Origin: an uncultured Clostridia bacterium
Lineage (GTDB): Bacteria; Bacillota; Clostridia; Saccharofermentanales; Saccharofermentanaceae
NCBI GenBank assembly: GCA_937876985.1
Contig: CALEFT010000018.1
Span: 1 to 22,782, forward strand
Direction: 5' to 3'
DNA length: 22,782 nt
The notes beneath the pieces are model-generated. The model searched no databases and was not told where the DNA came from. It saw only the letters and a program-made list of their open reading frames with translations. Shown here in pieces: positions 1 through 7,451 of the stretch; position 1 is the first letter of the stretch, and each line of letters begins with the position of its first letter. The translations under genes and the position numbers were made by a program.

Positions 1-93
1 TTCAAAAAGGCTCGATAAATATACAACACACTTCTAAACTTTGCAAGGGGTTTTTTGAAATTTTTTCACTTGTTTGAGAATACGCTTGCGGAT

Positions 94-105
94 GCTTTTC
101 GAGGG
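94..105 (+). repeat. Copy of dispersed GCTTTTCGAG word, downstream of Nudix gene
   Basis: GCTTTTCGAGGG lies in the 141-bp stretch left of the Nudix stop codon. The 16 bases ending in this word (88-103) are identical to those at 8937-8952, about 8.8 kb away. Apart from this word and some A/T runs I see nothing else in positions 1-141, and no convincing intrinsic terminator for the Nudix gene. Confidence 0.6.
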
Positions 106-141
106 AGCAAAAGGCTGGCGATTTTTGGCTATATACGCGCG

Positions 142-621
142 TTAATAATAAATAACATTATAAGAGACGAGATTGTCGCCCTCGTACTCGAGTTTAAGCG
201 AGAACGGGCGGTGCTTGGTAAGGGCCGCGAACATATGCTTGTCGCCCTCCCAGATAGGCAGCCTACTGACGTCGTCCTTATGAATCCAGATGAGGTCGCC
301 CTCGTTGTTTTGAGTAGGAATCTGAGCGCGAGCTTCGGGACTAGCGAGGTCGGCAGTAAAAACGTGCATGTACTCGGTGCCGTATTTGTCGCTAACAAAA
401 GTGACTAGTCCCCTACTTGCAAGGTTCGCGATTTGGTCTGCCACAAGAGTCGTCTCCTCGCAAATCTCACGCAAAATGCACTCCTCCGGGGACTCGCCGT
501 CCTCGATATGACCGCCGACGCCAAGAAACTTGCCGTAGTTTTGGTCGCCAGCACGCTTTTTAGCGATAAAGAGCCACTGGCCGTCGTCCTCGATATAGCA
601 AAGTGTTGTGTTCGTAATCAC
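142..621 (-). CDS. Nudix hydrolase (MutT-like, 8-oxo-dGTP diphosphatase type)
   Basis: This 159-residue protein is of normal size for a single-domain Nudix hydrolase, which cleaves a nucleoside diphosphate linked to another moiety. The Nudix box runs from about residue 37 to 59: G37, E43, then R51-E52 and E55-E56, which supply the metal ligands; the usual late glycine is a threonine. The short fold with the box near residue 40 is typical of MutT-like dNTP-cleaning enzymes, but the exact substrate cannot be read from sequence. The start is a GTG at 621, chosen because AAGGAG lies seven bases upstream. It follows cysK by 51 bp on the same strand and is probably co-transcribed with it. The gap holds a one-mismatch copy of the dispersed GCTTTTCGAG word (GCTTTTCGAC on the minus strand). 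It could instead act on other nucleotide derivatives. Confidence 0.88.
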   Translation of the reverse strand: MITNTTLCYIEDDGQWLFIAKKRAGDQNYGKFLGVGGHIEDGESPEECILREICEETTLVADQIANLASRGLVTFVSDKYGTEYMHVFTADLASPEARAQIPTQNNEGDLIWIHKDDVSRLPIWEGDKHMFAALTKHRPFSLKLEYEGDNLVSYNVIYY

Positions 622-672
622 TTTTGTTCTCCTTTTGCTCGCCTCTACCCTCGTCGAAAAGCAGCCTTCGCC

Positions 673-1587
673 TCACACCAAGGACAGATATCTGTCGCCG
701 TTATCTGGCAACACCACGACGATGTTTTTGTCTTCGTTTTCTGGACGAGATGCGACCTTGATTGCCGCCGCGAGTGCTGCACCAGAAGAAATTCCAGCAA
801 AAATGCCCTCTGTTCGAGGAAGAACGCGGAACATCTCGAGGGCTTCGTCGTCTTCGATGGTAAGGATCTCGTCGGCAAGGTCCTTTTCGAAATTGGCTGG
901 AACAAAATTCGCGCCGATGCCTTGAATCTTGTGGGAAGAAGCCTCGCCGCCAGAAAGAAGCGAGGACGACGCAGGCTCGACAGCGACTGCGTAAATGTCA
1001 GGATTGCAGTCCTTCAAAAAGCGCGTCGCACCAGAGAAGGTGCCACCAGTTCCGATGCCCGCAACAAAAACATCCACCTTGCCGCCAAGGTCGCGATAAA
1101 TCTCAGGCCCTGTCGTTCTATAATGCTCGCGAGGATTTGCGGGATTGTCGAACTGACCGACGATGCACGCACCCTCAATTTGCTCGCAGATTTCCTTGAC
1201 CTTCTCGATAGACGCCGCCATTCCTCCAGCAGCCGGGGTCAGCACCACTTCGGCGCCGTACACTTCCATCAGCTTGATTCGCTCCTTGCTCATCGAGTCT
1301 GGCATGACAATGATTGCCTTGTAGCCACGAGCCGCAGCAATCGCCGCAATTCCTATCCCTGTATTGCCCGAAGTAGGCTCAACAAAAGTCGCCCCAGGCT
1401 CTACCCCATCGAAAAGCTCCGCCGCACGAATCATGCCAAGGCTAGCTCTGTCTTTCGTGGAGCCTGCCGGATTCATGCCCTCGACCTTGGCCCAGAGCTT
1501 GCCCTTGAGGCCGTATTTCTCCTCTATCCTCTTGAGTCTCAAAAGTGGAGTTTTTCCAATCATGTCAACCATGTTCTCACAAAGCAT
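673..1587 (-). CDS. cysK: Cysteine synthase A (O-acetylserine sulfhydrylase)
   Basis: This is a 304-residue PLP enzyme that makes L-cysteine from O-acetylserine and sulfide in the cytoplasm. The PLP lysine is K45 in the NPAGSTKDR segment. The substrate loop TSGNTG is at 72-77, the phosphate-binding GTGGT at 179-183, the GQFDNPANP segment at 144-152, the SSGA near 267 and the conserved PDNGDRYLS end at 294-302. Length and motif order match the CysK family. The start at 1587 has AGAGGT six bases upstream; an internal ATG at residue 6 is possible. It is the first gene of a likely two-gene unit with the Nudix hydrolase. A TATAAT box at 1696-1701 would give a leader of about 100 nucleotides that is very A-rich in the mRNA; I do not see a recognisable T-box or S-box. 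CysM or a cystathionine beta-synthase-like enzyme is less likely. Confidence 0.93.
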   Translation of the reverse strand: MLCENMVDMIGKTPLLRLKRIEEKYGLKGKLWAKVEGMNPAGSTKDRASLGMIRAAELFDGVEPGATFVEPTSGNTGIGIAAIAAARGYKAIIVMPDSMSKERIKLMEVYGAEVVLTPAAGGMAASIEKVKEICEQIEGACIVGQFDNPANPREHYRTTGPEIYRDLGGKVDVFVAGIGTGGTFSGATRFLKDCNPDIYAVAVEPASSSLLSGGEASSHKIQGIGANFVPANFEKDLADEILTIEDDEALEMFRVLPRTEGIFAGISSGAALAAAIKVASRPENEDKNIVVVLPDNGDRYLSLV

Positions 1588-1919
1588 ATTGTTACCTCTT
1601 ATTACATTTTTTTAGTTTTCTTATTTATCTAAATCAAATTACTTTATTAGATTTCTTATTTGTGTTTTGTTTTCTTTTGTTTTGTTTACTACCGTATTAT
1701 AAACCAGTTTTGCTGGTGCTTCTACCTAATATGTTGAGGCGGTTCTGTATTGCGTAAGGGGCGGATTCTTCATCAAATATCGCACTTTTTGATGAAAAAG
1801 GTGCTGAAATCTTATTTTAATCGGCTTGTGAAATCATGTGAGATTTCACAGAGACCGTTTAATAGGATAACCACTGTTGTAAAATGTATGAGTAAGAAAT
1901 TTGTCGATGGAGGTGCATT
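1588..1919. other. Divergent intergenic region between cysK and rmuC
   Basis: This 332-bp gene-free stretch separates divergent cysK and rmuC. It holds the cysK -10 box, a small hairpin ACCAGttttgCTGGT at 1703-1717, a nine-base-pair hairpin at 1769-1777/1788-1796 (TTCATCAAA/TTTGATGAA) and a nine-base-pair palindrome at 1827-1850 (TGTGAAATC/GATTTCACA, six-base loop). The last two sit in the probable rmuC leader and could be operators or RNA hairpins. The cysK side is dominated by T runs on the plus strand. Confidence 0.5.
1696..1724 (-). promoter_or_regulatory. Putative cysK promoter
   Basis: On the minus strand TATAAT (1696-1701) is preceded by a 17-bp spacer and a poor -35 match, TAGAAG (1719-1724). 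A short hairpin (1703-1717) lies inside the spacer, which could indicate a regulator site. Confidence 0.4.
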
Positions 1920-3119
1920 ATGGATGTTGTTTTGGTGGTGATTGGGTGCTTTTCGATGGTGGTGGCGCTTTATACGCTTGCGGTTGTGAAGAAGATTGAG
2001 AGAAGCGCGGAGAAGAAGACGGAGGATGCGGCTAGGCACGCGGAGGCGCTGAAGGCTTTGGAGGAGTCGATTGAGAGGAAGCTGCAGGGGCTTTGGGGTG
2101 CGATATCGACGTCGCAGCAGAATGTGGTCTCGAATGTGAATGGGGCGATGAGCAGGTCGCTTTTGGATTATAGGGATTCGATTACGAAGGAGATTACGCA
2201 GCTTCGTGCGGAGAATAATAGGCAGATTGAGGCGATTCGTGCGAGTGTCGAGGAGAAGCTCGATAAGCAGATTGAGAAGCATTTTACGGAGTCGTTCAGC
2301 AATTTGAGGGAGCAGATGAATGCGCTTCTTAAGTCGATGGGCGAGCTTTCTGAGGTTGGTGGCAAGGTTGCTAGTTTGGAGTCGACTTTGAAGGGTACGA
2401 AGACGCGTGGAATTGCTGGCGAGATTCATTTGAAGAATATCATTGCGGAGGTTTTGACGCCAGCGCAGTATGAGGTTGAATTCTCGACGATTCCGAATTC
2501 GTCAAATCGCGTTGAGGTGGCGGTGAAGATTCCGAACCGAGACAATGACGGTGTGGTTTATTTGCCGATTGATTCGAAGTTCCATTTGGATGTTTATGAG
2601 CAGCTAGTTGATGCATATAACCGTGGAGATTCTGAGGCTTTGGCGAAGCAGAAGAAGGCTTTGAGAACTCGAATAATTAATGATGCGAAGGACATCGCGA
2701 GCAAGTATATTGCGGATCCATATACGACAAGATATGCGATTTTGTTCGTTCCGATTGAGTCGATGTATGTGGAGATAGTAAATCTCGAGGGCATTACAGA
2801 GGAACTCAACAAGCTACATATTACAGTTGCTGGGCCTTCTACCCTTCTTGCGATTCTTAGCACGGTGTCAAATTATTTCCAGTCGCTTGCGCTTGCGAAT
2901 AAGTCGCAGGAGATTGAGCAGACGCTTGGTCGCGTGAAGAAGGAAGTTGAGAACTACAACAAGGTGCTAGAATCTATCAGCAAGAAATTCGATGAGACTA
3001 GCAAGAAGTTCAGCGAAGCGACTGGTACTAGGTTCAGAGCTGTTGAGCGTACTTTGCGCAATATTGAGACTGGCGACATCGGACTTATCGATGATGAATA
3101 CTCGGACTACGATGAGTAA
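1920..3119 (+). CDS. rmuC: DNA recombination protein RmuC homolog
   Basis: This 399-residue protein belongs to the RmuC family, which limits recombination at inverted repeats in E. coli and is thought to have a nuclease-like core; its biochemical activity is not well defined. Residues 3-22 form one hydrophobic membrane anchor. Residues 25-155 are charged and heptad-rich, a likely long coiled coil. The conserved RmuC core follows from about 160 to 370, with GIAGEIHLKNII at 164-175 and LPIDSKFHLD at 215-224. The acidic tail is variable. The start at 1920 has TGGAGGTG four bases upstream. It is convergent with the MATE gene: the two stops are 12 bp apart with no terminator between them. The 5' half shows strong use of G-ending codons. 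Length and domain order are normal for the family. Confidence 0.92.
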   Translation: MDVVLVVIGCFSMVVALYTLAVVKKIERSAEKKTEDAARHAEALKALEESIERKLQGLWGAISTSQQNVVSNVNGAMSRSLLDYRDSITKEITQLRAENNRQIEAIRASVEEKLDKQIEKHFTESFSNLREQMNALLKSMGELSEVGGKVASLESTLKGTKTRGIAGEIHLKNIIAEVLTPAQYEVEFSTIPNSSNRVEVAVKIPNRDNDGVVYLPIDSKFHLDVYEQLVDAYNRGDSEALAKQKKALRTRIINDAKDIASKYIADPYTTRYAILFVPIESMYVEIVNLEGITEELNKLHITVAGPSTLLAILSTVSNYFQSLALANKSQEIEQTLGRVKKEVENYNKVLESISKKFDETSKKFSEATGTRFRAVERTLRNIETGDIGLIDDEYSDYDE

Positions 3120-3131
3120 TTGATAGGTTGA

Positions 3132-4538
3132 TTAGTTGATGGCATGGTTGTTTTGCTTCTTGACGCTTTTCGCTTGGGCCAAGGTAGCGCGGATGTTCTT
3201 GTTCGTGAAGAATACGACCATGATGAAAATTGCGCAGATTACCCAAGACATTGGCTCGCACACGATGATGCCGTTGTAGCCGAGGCGCTTCGAGAGGTAG
3301 AGTGCGCAGAAGACCTTGCAGAGGAGCTCCATGAAGCTGCAGATGAGTGGCGCGATTTTGGAGCCTAAGCCCTGCATTGTTGTTCTAGTTACGCACAAGA
3401 TGGAAAGCGCGTAGAAAAATGGCAAGTTGAAGCGAAGATATTTGACGGATAGGCTTAGAACTGTTGGGTTCTCGGAGCCTGACAGTGCAGCTGTAAGATT
3501 GGAGCCGAAGGCGTAGATGATAATAATCATTAGTGTACAGAGCACGAAGGATGCGAGGATGGATTTTTTGAGTCCCTCGACAACGCGGTCATGCTTCTTC
3601 GCACCATGATTTTGGCTCGCAAAGGTTGCCATCGCGGAAGATAGATTTGTTACGGACATGAAGCAGAATTCGACAATTTTACGAGCAGTAGTGTGCGCGG
3701 CGATTGTCGTCTTGCCGAAGCCGTTAATTGCAGAATATAGGATGAAGGAGCCGATGTTTACGATAGTGAACATGAGCGCGAAGGACATGCCTGTCGTAAA
3801 GAGATTCCATAGGAGCTTTGGATCAAATGTGAAATTCTCGCGACCGACGCGCAGTTCTGGCACCTTGAAGATGATGAACAAAAGAGTCGTGACGAAGGAA
3901 ATTGTCTGCGAAAGAACTGTCGCAATTGCAGCACCAGGAAGTCCAAAGTCCCAAACTGCTACGAAAAGCAAATCAAGTCCAACATTAATAATCGTGGAGA
4001 AAATCAGAATATATAACGGGGTCTTCGAGTCGCCGATTGCGCGGAGGAAACTTGCCGCTGTGTTGTAGAAATAGTTAATCGGCATGAATATCATCAGAAT
4101 AGAGATAAAGCTGTGTGCCATGTCGTAGATCTCGCCCTTTGGTACGTCGAGAAGATTCATGAGTGGCTTTAAGAAAATCGTTGCAACGCCTGACATTACG
4201 ATACTGCAGATAATTGCGAGAACGATGCTGTTTGCGACTGCCTCCTTGAGGCCCTTTTCGTCAGAGGCGCCATAGCACTTGGATAAGACTACGCCGAAGC
4301 CGTTGGTTAGACCGAATGCTAGCGACATGAAGACGCCGTTGATTGTGGAGACGGAGCCGATTGCCGACAAGGCGTCGTCACCGAGTGCGTGGCCGATGAT
4401 GGTTGTGTCGGTTAGGTTATAGACCTGCTGGAAGAAATTAGATAGCAGGAGTGGAATTGTGAATAGGAGAATCACCTTGAGCGGATCGCCTATTGTTAAG
4501 TCGGTTGCGTTTACACTTCTTCTGATGTTTGTGCTCAT
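3132..4538 (-). CDS. MATE family efflux transporter
   Basis: This 468-residue integral membrane protein is of usual MATE size and has about 12 hydrophobic segments. MATE proteins export cationic drugs or metabolites with inward flow of sodium ions or protons. The N-terminal FTIPLLLSNFFQQVYNLTDT segment and the following IIGHALGDDALSAIGSV stretch are the classic family opening, and the second half repeats the pattern with weaker similarity. The frame is open further upstream, but AGGAGGCCC sits just before the ATG at 4538, so that start is preferred. The C-terminal end is basic. It is convergent with rmuC. Upstream are palindrome TTGCACAAA.../...TTTGTGCAA (4610-4650) and other hairpins that may carry its control. 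The substrate cannot be inferred; bacterial genomes often hold many paralogs, and a second one is at 9005-10423. Confidence 0.92.
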   Translation of the reverse strand: MSTNIRRSVNATDLTIGDPLKVILLFTIPLLLSNFFQQVYNLTDTTIIGHALGDDALSAIGSVSTINGVFMSLAFGLTNGFGVVLSKCYGASDEKGLKEAVANSIVLAIICSIVMSGVATIFLKPLMNLLDVPKGEIYDMAHSFISILMIFMPINYFYNTAASFLRAIGDSKTPLYILIFSTIINVGLDLLFVAVWDFGLPGAAIATVLSQTISFVTTLLFIIFKVPELRVGRENFTFDPKLLWNLFTTGMSFALMFTIVNIGSFILYSAINGFGKTTIAAHTTARKIVEFCFMSVTNLSSAMATFASQNHGAKKHDRVVEGLKKSILASFVLCTLMIIIIYAFGSNLTAALSGSENPTVLSLSVKYLRFNLPFFYALSILCVTRTTMQGLGSKIAPLICSFMELLCKVFCALYLSKRLGYNGIIVCEPMSWVICAIFIMVVFFTNKNIRATLAQAKSVKKQNNHAIN

Positions 4539-4621
4539 ATGGGCCTCCTTTTTATGTTTTTTTGCTAAGTAAATAATAATGCTTTTTGCGTATTTATCTA
4601 TCAAATCGATTGCACAAAATG

Positions 4622-4756
4622 TTAGATTGTAGTCTTTTTCATTTGTGCAATGTAGCAAACGAAGACCTCTGTTCCGTTGAAACGTTTTTTGTCATAGGTG
4701 TTTGCTAAGATGGCTTGCACTTCGATTGCGGTCTCGTAACCTCTAGTAGGGGGCAC
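4622..4756 (-). other. Possible small ORF or gene remnant overlapping hairpins
   Basis: The minus strand is open from a TAA at 4790-4792 to a TAA at 4622-4624. A GTG at 4756 would give 44 residues starting VPPTRGYETAIEVQAIL and continuing to an FVCYIAQMKK-like end. The amino acid mix is protein-like rather than random, but there is no Shine-Dalgarno sequence and the stretch is also highly foldable. It may be the remnant of a gene, a small protein, or an accidental frame opposite a structured RNA. I do not recognise a family. Confidence 0.25.
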
Positions 4757-4841
4757 TAGCAACGAGATAGGGGCAGGGTTTGAAGTTAGTTATCAGTTGG
4801 GATGCGGAGGGTTGGTGGAGGAGGAAGGGAAAGAAGGGTGT

Positions 4842-4867
4842 GAAAATAGGAGCCCGAAGGCTCCTAT
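4842..4867 (-). terminator. Intrinsic terminator of lipoprotein/membrane protein cluster
   Basis: On the minus strand ATAGGAGCC pairs perfectly with GGCTCCTAT around a TTCG tetraloop, followed by a short T run. It lies 33 bp past the stop of the 4900-5433 gene and ends the minus-strand accessory cluster. Confidence 0.8.
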
Positions 4868-4899
4868 CGAGTGAATAACTAATTAATCGCGATATTGTG

Positions 4900-5433
4900 T
4901 TAAGCGTTTGTTACATATATTATATTATATGGATTTGAGGGAACAAACATTTCTGGAAGCATGAAGAAAATCAATGCATTTATTAATGCTAGCACTGCAA
5001 AGATTATAGCTCTAGCTTTTTCTTTATTACGAAGGCGAACAAAAGCTATTGTGCCGATAATTAGATAAAATACCATAATTGCTATCTCTGCAATAACGAA
5101 GTTTCTCTCTTTCTTTAACTCAGCTAATTCTTGATTGTACTCCTCTAAGATATCGCTATAATCGTCCTGCGATTGATTATCCGAGGTCTGAGAACTTTCG
5201 CTTTCAATCGGTATTTCCATCAAAAAAGATTCTGTTATTTCTCTTTTGCGCTCACGTTCTTCTAATTCTTCATCTGTTAATTCAACAAATTTAGGTGTAG
5301 CATACTCAATCTGGCGTATATAAGAATCTAATTCCATACCAAATCTAAATATGAACATTCCTATCGTAAACATCCATAGAATTAAAATTCCTAATCCAGC
5401 ATTATTTTTATTCTTATAAATTATATTCCCCAC
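4900..5433 (-). CDS. Hypothetical membrane protein with acidic extramembrane loop
   Basis: I do not recognise this 177-residue protein. It has a membrane segment at about 13-33, a long charged, Glu- and Ser-rich loop at 50-110 that includes a Gln/Ser-rich patch (SSQTSDNQSQDD near 80-92), and two more membrane segments at about 112-133 and 141-160. The start is a GTG at 5433, with GGAG seven bases upstream; it overlaps the 3' end of the preceding small ORF by 13 bp, so translation is probably coupled. It is the last gene of the A/T-rich cluster, just before the terminator at 4842-4867. The helical region around 88-110 before the second membrane segment could form a coiled coil. Function is unknown; a membrane partner for the lipoproteins upstream is one guess from position only. 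Confidence 0.72.
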   Translation of the reverse strand: MGNIIYKNKNNAGLGILILWMFTIGMFIFRFGMELDSYIRQIEYATPKFVELTDEELEERERKREITESFLMEIPIESESSQTSDNQSQDDYSDILEEYNQELAELKKERNFVIAEIAIMVFYLIIGTIAFVRLRNKEKARAIIFAVLALINALIFFMLPEMFVPSNPYNIIYVTNA

Positions 5434-5672
5434 ATTAATTCTCCTATTGCTTCACGTTGTATTATACCTTCATTATTTAAATAATGAAGATAAAAACCTG
5501 GACTATCCTCTTCAGTAGAGAAAGCTCTTATTATCCAGCCGTCCCAATTAGAATACGAAATCATTCCTTTATCCAATAATCGATTTAGTTGCTGTTCAAA
5601 AATATTTTCGTTAAAATAGTAATCGATAGCAGTCTCTCCATCACAACCATAAACATAATTTACACCGGTCAT
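5421..5672 (-). pseudogene. Small gene lacking its original start (5' truncated)
   Basis: This 83-residue frame begins with an ATG at 5672 that has no ribosome binding site. Upstream in the same frame the coding-like text SNAWLSSI continues to about 5700 but meets a stop before any start codon. A second copy of the same N-terminus lies at 6372-6408, where it does have a start codon (MESNAWLSSIMT). The present gene has therefore most likely lost its start by the event that placed it after the lipoprotein gene at 5704-6345. The remaining protein is acidic, rich in Asn, Tyr and Trp, and matches no family I know. Its end overlaps the start of the membrane protein gene by 13 bp, so the region may still be translated and useful for coupling. 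Confidence 0.5.
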
Positions 5673-5697
5673 AATTGAACTAAGCCACGCATTAGAT
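5666..5697. repeat. 32-bp direct repeat, copy 1
   Basis: These 32 bases are identical to 6372-6403, and similarity extends a few bases on each side with one mismatch and one single-base indel. On the minus strand both copies encode SNAWLSSIMT. Confidence 0.9.
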
Positions 5698-5703
5698 CCA
5701 ATT

Positions 5704-6345
5704 TTACTGTAGGATAAACTCTATATCTGGGTATGCCTCTTCAAATTCCAAAAGAACTTCTTCAGTATAGTAATCTGACAAAGGAGAACCTAGATACACG
5801 CGCCTAATCCCTGTAGCACCTTGTAGCCACTCGGAATCTACAATTACACCTCTAATATATATAACCTCCATATCAGGAACTGGAGTATCAGGGACAAACT
5901 CATCATGACTTATCGTGAACATTCTAGGCCTAATCTCGACGATTTCTTCTCCATCAATTACTCTACTTTCGTAATTTGTTATCTCTGTATAAGGACGACG
6001 TATGCTGCCAGAAAAATCTAAGCTAATACATATCTTTGTCTCCCCGTTAAACAACTCATCTTCAGGATGAAGACTTGCGTATTCATTTGCTCGTGCAGCT
6101 ACATTAGCATCGCCATTGAGAACTTTAACAAAATGAATGTGAACCTCAGCTAGAGAGCCATCCTCATTTTTGATTATCTCAACGCTTTCGCATTTTGTTT
6201 TTACTCCTTCATGCTTAAGAATATATTTTACTAGTCCTTTTGCTTCTCCGTAGGAAATAGGGAAAATTCTAGTATGTCCTCCGCACGAAGTAAAGCATAT
6301 AAGCATTGAAATTAATAATACTATACTGATTACTTTTCTCATCAT
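5704..6345 (-). CDS. Putative lipoprotein, unknown function
   Basis: This 213-residue protein starts with a basic, hydrophobic signal peptide and a lipobox ending in FTSC at about residue 21, so it should be lipid-anchored outside the membrane. The mature part mixes charged beta-rich segments and ends in EVLLEFEEAYPDIEFILQ. I do not recognise the family. The start has GGGTGAG immediately before two consecutive ATG codons; the second (6342) has the better spacing. It is the middle member of the A/T-rich minus-strand cluster, downstream of another lipoprotein and of a gene-start remnant (6358-6411). The neighbours suggest an accessory envelope function; nothing in the sequence gives a substrate. 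Confidence 0.75.
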   Translation of the reverse strand: MMRKVISIVLLISMLICFTSCGGHTRIFPISYGEAKGLVKYILKHEGVKTKCESVEIIKNEDGSLAEVHIHFVKVLNGDANVAARANEYASLHPEDELFNGETKICISLDFSGSIRRPYTEITNYESRVIDGEEIVEIRPRMFTISHDEFVPDTPVPDMEVIYIRGVIVDSEWLQGATGIRRVYLGSPLSDYYTEEVLLEFEEAYPDIEFILQ

Positions 6346-6357
6346 CTCACCCTATCT

Positions 6358-6411
6358 AACATAAATTACATCGGTCATAATTGAACTAAGCCACGCATTA
6401 GATTCCATATG
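6358..6411 (-). pseudogene. Remnant of duplicated small gene (N-terminus only)
   Basis: On the minus strand an ATG at 6411 opens an 17-codon frame starting MESNAWLSSIMTDV and stopping at TAG, just before the start of the lipoprotein gene at 6345. Its first part is encoded by the 32-bp exact repeat shared with 5666-5697. It looks like the head of the same gene whose body survives at 5421-5672, left behind when the lipoprotein gene at 5704-6345 came to lie between the two. Confidence 0.5.
6372..6403. repeat. 32-bp direct repeat, copy 2
   Basis: This stretch is identical to 5666-5697. The two copies flank the lipoprotein gene 5704-6345, as expected for a tandem duplication or recombination between homologous gene starts. 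Confidence 0.9.
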
Positions 6412-6426
6412 AGTGATTATATAGGA

Positions 6427-7110
6427 TTATTCTTCTCGGAGTAAATAAGGTAATCCAAGTTCGTCTAGGAAATCTAGAAATTCTTCTATTTCTTCTTCGT
6501 CGCTAGAATCAAGAATTGTTTCTATATACATATTATCGTAATAATAAATGCAACCTATTCGCCTTGGGATAATTCCTTCGGCTTCTTCTTGAGCTCTCAA
6601 ATCGTCAGCTATATCAGCGAAGCAATCACATGGCGGAATACAGAAGCAGTAATAACCCATATCATTTCGATCTAGACACAAACGAGTTTCTGAAATTCCT
6701 GTAACCTCGGATATTCTCTCTTCAGTAACAAGATCGAAAATAATGTATCCTCTACCATCGTGAAATTCCGTTATTACATCTCCGTCTTGTTCGAAATCGT
6801 TATATCGTTCGATTCTATCTCTAAAATAACTACGAGCATTACTCCTATTATAATGTTCGTCACAACGTACAGTTATGTGAAGTGGGTCAATATTAGATTG
6901 TCCTTGATTAACATCACCACGATACGTTGTCATCTCAAAATCAGAATAGTTATTGCTTACAACTTCACTAAATTGCTCGAAATTTATCTGTTCAAGATCT
7001 TCAATATCTATAATTCGTGCCGTGCGCGTCTTTTCAAAATCGCACGAACAGAGCCCTATTGTTATTGTTATTATCAATATGAACGCAAAAAAACATTTTA
7101 TGTTCTTCAT
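6427..7110 (-). CDS. Putative lipoprotein, unknown function
   Basis: This 227-residue protein has a signal peptide with a lipobox ending in LCSC near residue 23, so it is probably anchored on the outer face of the membrane. The mature part is acidic and Tyr-rich, with a cysteine-rich patch (YYCFCIPPCDCF near 153-164) and a very acidic stretch near the C-terminus (SSDEEEIEEFLDFLDELG). I do not recognise the family. The start is well supported by AGGAGG seven bases before the ATG. It is the first gene of the A/T-rich minus-strand cluster. The four-cysteine patch could bind metal or form disulfides outside the cell; this is inference only. Confidence 0.78.
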   Translation of the reverse strand: MKNIKCFFAFILIITITIGLCSCDFEKTRTARIIDIEDLEQINFEQFSEVVSNNYSDFEMTTYRGDVNQGQSNIDPLHITVRCDEHYNRSNARSYFRDRIERYNDFEQDGDVITEFHDGRGYIIFDLVTEERISEVTGISETRLCLDRNDMGYYCFCIPPCDCFADIADDLRAQEEAEGIIPRRIGCIYYYDNMYIETILDSSDEEEIEEFLDFLDELGLPYLLREE

Positions 7111-7451
7111 ATCAAACCTCCTATATTAAATACTGCGTTTTTTCGTAGGAGCAAGCGTATTCTTTTTATTGTTATACATTATTATTTGAAAAATAGAAAC
7201 CATTTCTTAGAATTCAAACCAAACCAACTTAATACGCAGGACTATTCATGAATTTGTCTATATCGAAATTGCCACAAAATATTGTAGAAGAGCACAATTC
7301 CACTTCAAAACTGCCACAGAGTTTTGTTTATAAGAAGGGGTGGTGGCAAATATATAATGGAAATGGATAGATAAATAAATAATGGTCTTTCCTGAGAATC
7401 ACTAAGAATTACTATATAGGAACTGGGTGACAGCTAACTATAAGGAAGGGA
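7111..7451. other. Divergent intergenic region, lipoprotein cluster / HD gene
   Basis: This 341-bp A/T-rich region separates divergent genes. On the plus strand a TATAAT is present at 7353-7358 upstream of the HD gene, but without a clear -35 box. The sequence TGCCAC at 7312-7317 and GTGGCA near 7343 can pair around a long loop. I see no convincing small gene here. Confidence 0.35.

Larger units (their letters stand above)
4539..4899. other. Hairpin-rich intergenic region upstream of MATE gene
   Basis: This 361-bp stretch contains four hairpins: 4610-4650 (TTGCACAAA/TTTGTGCAA arms), 4653-4707 (TAGCAAAC/GTTTGCTA around a CGTTgaAACG inner stem followed by six T), 4732-4767 (TCTCGT/ACGAGA outer and CTAGT/ACTAG inner stems) and the terminator at 4846-4867. 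The minus strand is also open from 4789 to 4622. The first hairpin is positioned where an operator for the MATE gene could lie. The rest is not explained by any gene. Confidence 0.5.

Noticed and set aside
433..1632. Long plus-strand open frame of 399 codons
   Set aside because: It runs opposite cysK and the Nudix gene, which have full family motifs; the amino acid mix is implausible (many Arg and Cys).
1812..2429. Minus-strand frame of 205 codons opposite rmuC
   Set aside because: Leu/Arg-rich antisense of a well-supported gene.
4675..4690. Intrinsic terminator (CGTTgaAACG followed by six T)
   Set aside because: The stem is only four pairs with a two-base loop, and no plus-strand gene precedes it.
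6760..7251. Plus-strand frame of 163 codons
   Set aside because: Antisense to the lipoprotein with a clear lipobox and AGGAGG site.
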